Below, piece after piece: positions 62,619 through 64,000 of a DNA stretch of 64,000 bases. Source of the DNA: Plasmodium brasilianum (Eukaryota > Apicomplexa > Aconoidasida > Haemosporida > Plasmodiidae). The notes below the pieces were generated by a model. It was not told the origin of the DNA, searched no databases, and saw nothing but the letters and a program-made list of their open reading frames with translations. Position numbers and translations under genes: made by a program. The stretch covers positions 1,285,501 to 1,349,500 of the forward strand of contig NC_090123.1 of assembly GCF_023973825.1 (NCBI RefSeq). The letters are read 5' to 3'. How positions within the stretch are numbered: the first letter of the stretch is position 1; the number at the start of each line of letters is the position of its first letter.

Positions 62619-63357
62619 CTTCACATTTATCCTTTCATATATGAATAAATTGGTGCTAAAATATAAAGATTTAAAAAAAAAAAAAAAAAATGAGTAATAT
62701 ATTACGGTATACAAATTGAAAGAAAAAATGTAAAATTGAAATAATAAAAGTTGAGTAGTGCACGTATTTTTTTTTTTTTTTTTTGACAAATGTTCCATTG
62801 AGTGTCTTTTATAGCGTTTTATTTATATATTGATTTGTTTTTTTTTCAAAAAATAAAAGAAATAACTTCACATAATACATGTATATATGCTTATACAGAT
62901 GAGGATGTGTGTATAACTCGTACACACGTATGGATATATACATATATATATATATATGTGCATATGGATGTATGTGCATATATATATATATATATATAAA
63001 GAATAAATTTGTTCAATTCGGGTTTACATTTTTAATCAATTTTTTGTTTTTCCTTTTTTCCATTTTTTATCATTTCCTTTTTTCCATTTTTTATCATTTC
63101 CTTTTTTCCATTTTTTATCATTTCCTTTTTTCCATTTTTTATCATTTCCTTTTTTCCATTTTTTGTCATTTCCTTTTTTCCTTTTACCAATGATTGTTAG
63201 ACTTTTTCTCTGCCTATTCTTCCTTCATTTTTTCCATTAAATTATTTTTTTATAATAGAAGTGGTTTCGTCTTGCAGTCATGCAAATTTGTTACAGCATG
63301 TTATTATACTAAATCTTTGCTCTTTCATGGTAAAAGACTTTTCATTATGATGTGCTG

Positions 63358-63400
<43 letters not shown>

Positions 63401-64000
63401 AAATTTGATACTATTTCGTATATGCATACGAGTTGGGGGTGAGGGGAAGTATTATATAAGTATGTACATGTGTATGCTTTTATGTGTGCGCATGTTTGTG
63501 TTTATACGCATATGTACACACACACTTAAATGCATACGTTACACACTGACTCCTTTTTTTTTGCAAAGTGCAAATAAAATTTGTTATTAATACGCATAAA
63601 AAAAAAAAAAAAAGTCGAGTATTTATTCAGCTTGGAAAATTGTAACAACTGGGTTGGAGAAAGTTCAGGTGATTTACAAACGTGTGTACACATTTGCTTA
63701 GATACATATATATATATAATATTTGTATATGCATATGTATACATATTTGTGTATAAGTATGTATATGTGTATACTTCTTCAATTTGTAATTCAAATGGGA
63801 GAAGGGTGAAAAAATGCGCACGAAATTATTTCATTTTGTTATGTGTATATTTATTTATGCACAAATATACACATATATCTGTATACATAAAAATAGGGAA
63901 CACACTTAAATAAAATTAAACAAAATTATGAACAAAGTAATGCCCTTTTTTAGCGAAATAAATAATTAACAAAAGTCGACGAACTTGTACCGGCAGCAGT
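61879..64000. other. terminal spacer: promoter side of peroxiredoxin and repeats
   Basis: Homopolymers and (TA)n at 61980-62035, 62170-62235, 62590-62618, 62673-62690 and 63361-63396. An 11-bp-based array of TTTGGCATTAG / TTTGTCATTAG with decayed flanks at 62265-62500. A 24-bp array (CCTTTTTTCCATTTTTTATCATTT, about six copies) at 63045-63185. A possible plus exon at 63278-63327 follows TCGTCTTGCAG and ends at GTAAAA, but stands alone. No confident gene. Confidence 0.6.

Noticed and set aside
1..64000. tRNA, rRNA, CRISPR arrays, transposons, var/pir-like subtelomeric genes
   Set aside because: None seen: no cloverleaf-like GC-rich segments, no reverse-transcriptase or transposase motifs, no telomeric GGGTT[T/C]A repeats, no PEXEL-bearing multigene family members.

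Overview
This is a piece of a malaria-parasite (Plasmodium) nuclear chromosome. The evidence is the strong A+T bias, spacers full of T/A homopolymers, (TA)n and minisatellites, intron-bearing genes, very long Asn/Lys/Ser-rich proteins with in-frame amino-acid repeats, and recognisable Plasmodium-type proteins. The spacers keep small GC-richer islands, which fits the P. malariae / P. ovale type of genome better than P. falciparum; the species is inferred, not proven. From memory, the order CDC20 - ribosomal protein SA - biotin ligase - MPP10 - nuclear peroxiredoxin matches a block of P. falciparum chromosome 10.

Layout. 0-7.5 kb: two spliced, lysine-rich genes of unknown function and short ORFs. 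8.4-17.3 kb: a THUMP-type RNA methyltransferase-like protein (-), a RAD9-like checkpoint-clamp protein (+) and the CDC20/CDH1 activator of the anaphase-promoting complex (-). 19-28 kb: small proteins and one giant gene of unknown function (-). 28-32 kb: small, probably spliced genes on both strands. 32.8-36.8 kb: ribosomal protein SA (two exons) and biotin-protein ligase, both +. 38-44.6 kb: a 2,128-codon repeat-laden gene of unknown function (-). 45-54 kb: the U3 processome protein MPP10 (-) among many short ORFs. 55.7-57.3 kb: METTL17/Rsm22-type mitochondrial ribosome-assembly factor (+), followed directly by a 16-bp satellite. 59.9-61.9 kb: a four-exon nuclear-type peroxiredoxin (-). The last 2 kb holds repeats only.

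Two themes stand out. First, at least four genes lose their reading frame exactly inside long poly-A coding tracts (the unknown genes at 1.6-3.4 kb, 6.1-7.5 kb and 21.2-27.8 kb, and CDC20). Either the assembly has homopolymer errors or the tracts slip; in either case the gene models must be joined across them. Second, the spacers are not empty: many short frames of 25-105 codons, often in GC-richer islands and sometimes joined by in-phase GT-AG introns, look like real microproteins. These gene models were read by eye. Several rest only on codon quality, ATG position and splice signals, and their confidences are set accordingly.

The identifiable genes are housekeeping functions of several compartments: translation (SA), ribosome biogenesis (MPP10, METTL17, RNA methyltransferase-like), cell cycle and genome surveillance (CDC20, RAD9, chromatin-type peroxiredoxin) and cofactor attachment (biotin ligase). 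There is no sign of operons, transposons, CRISPR arrays, tRNA or rRNA genes, or subtelomeric multigene families.
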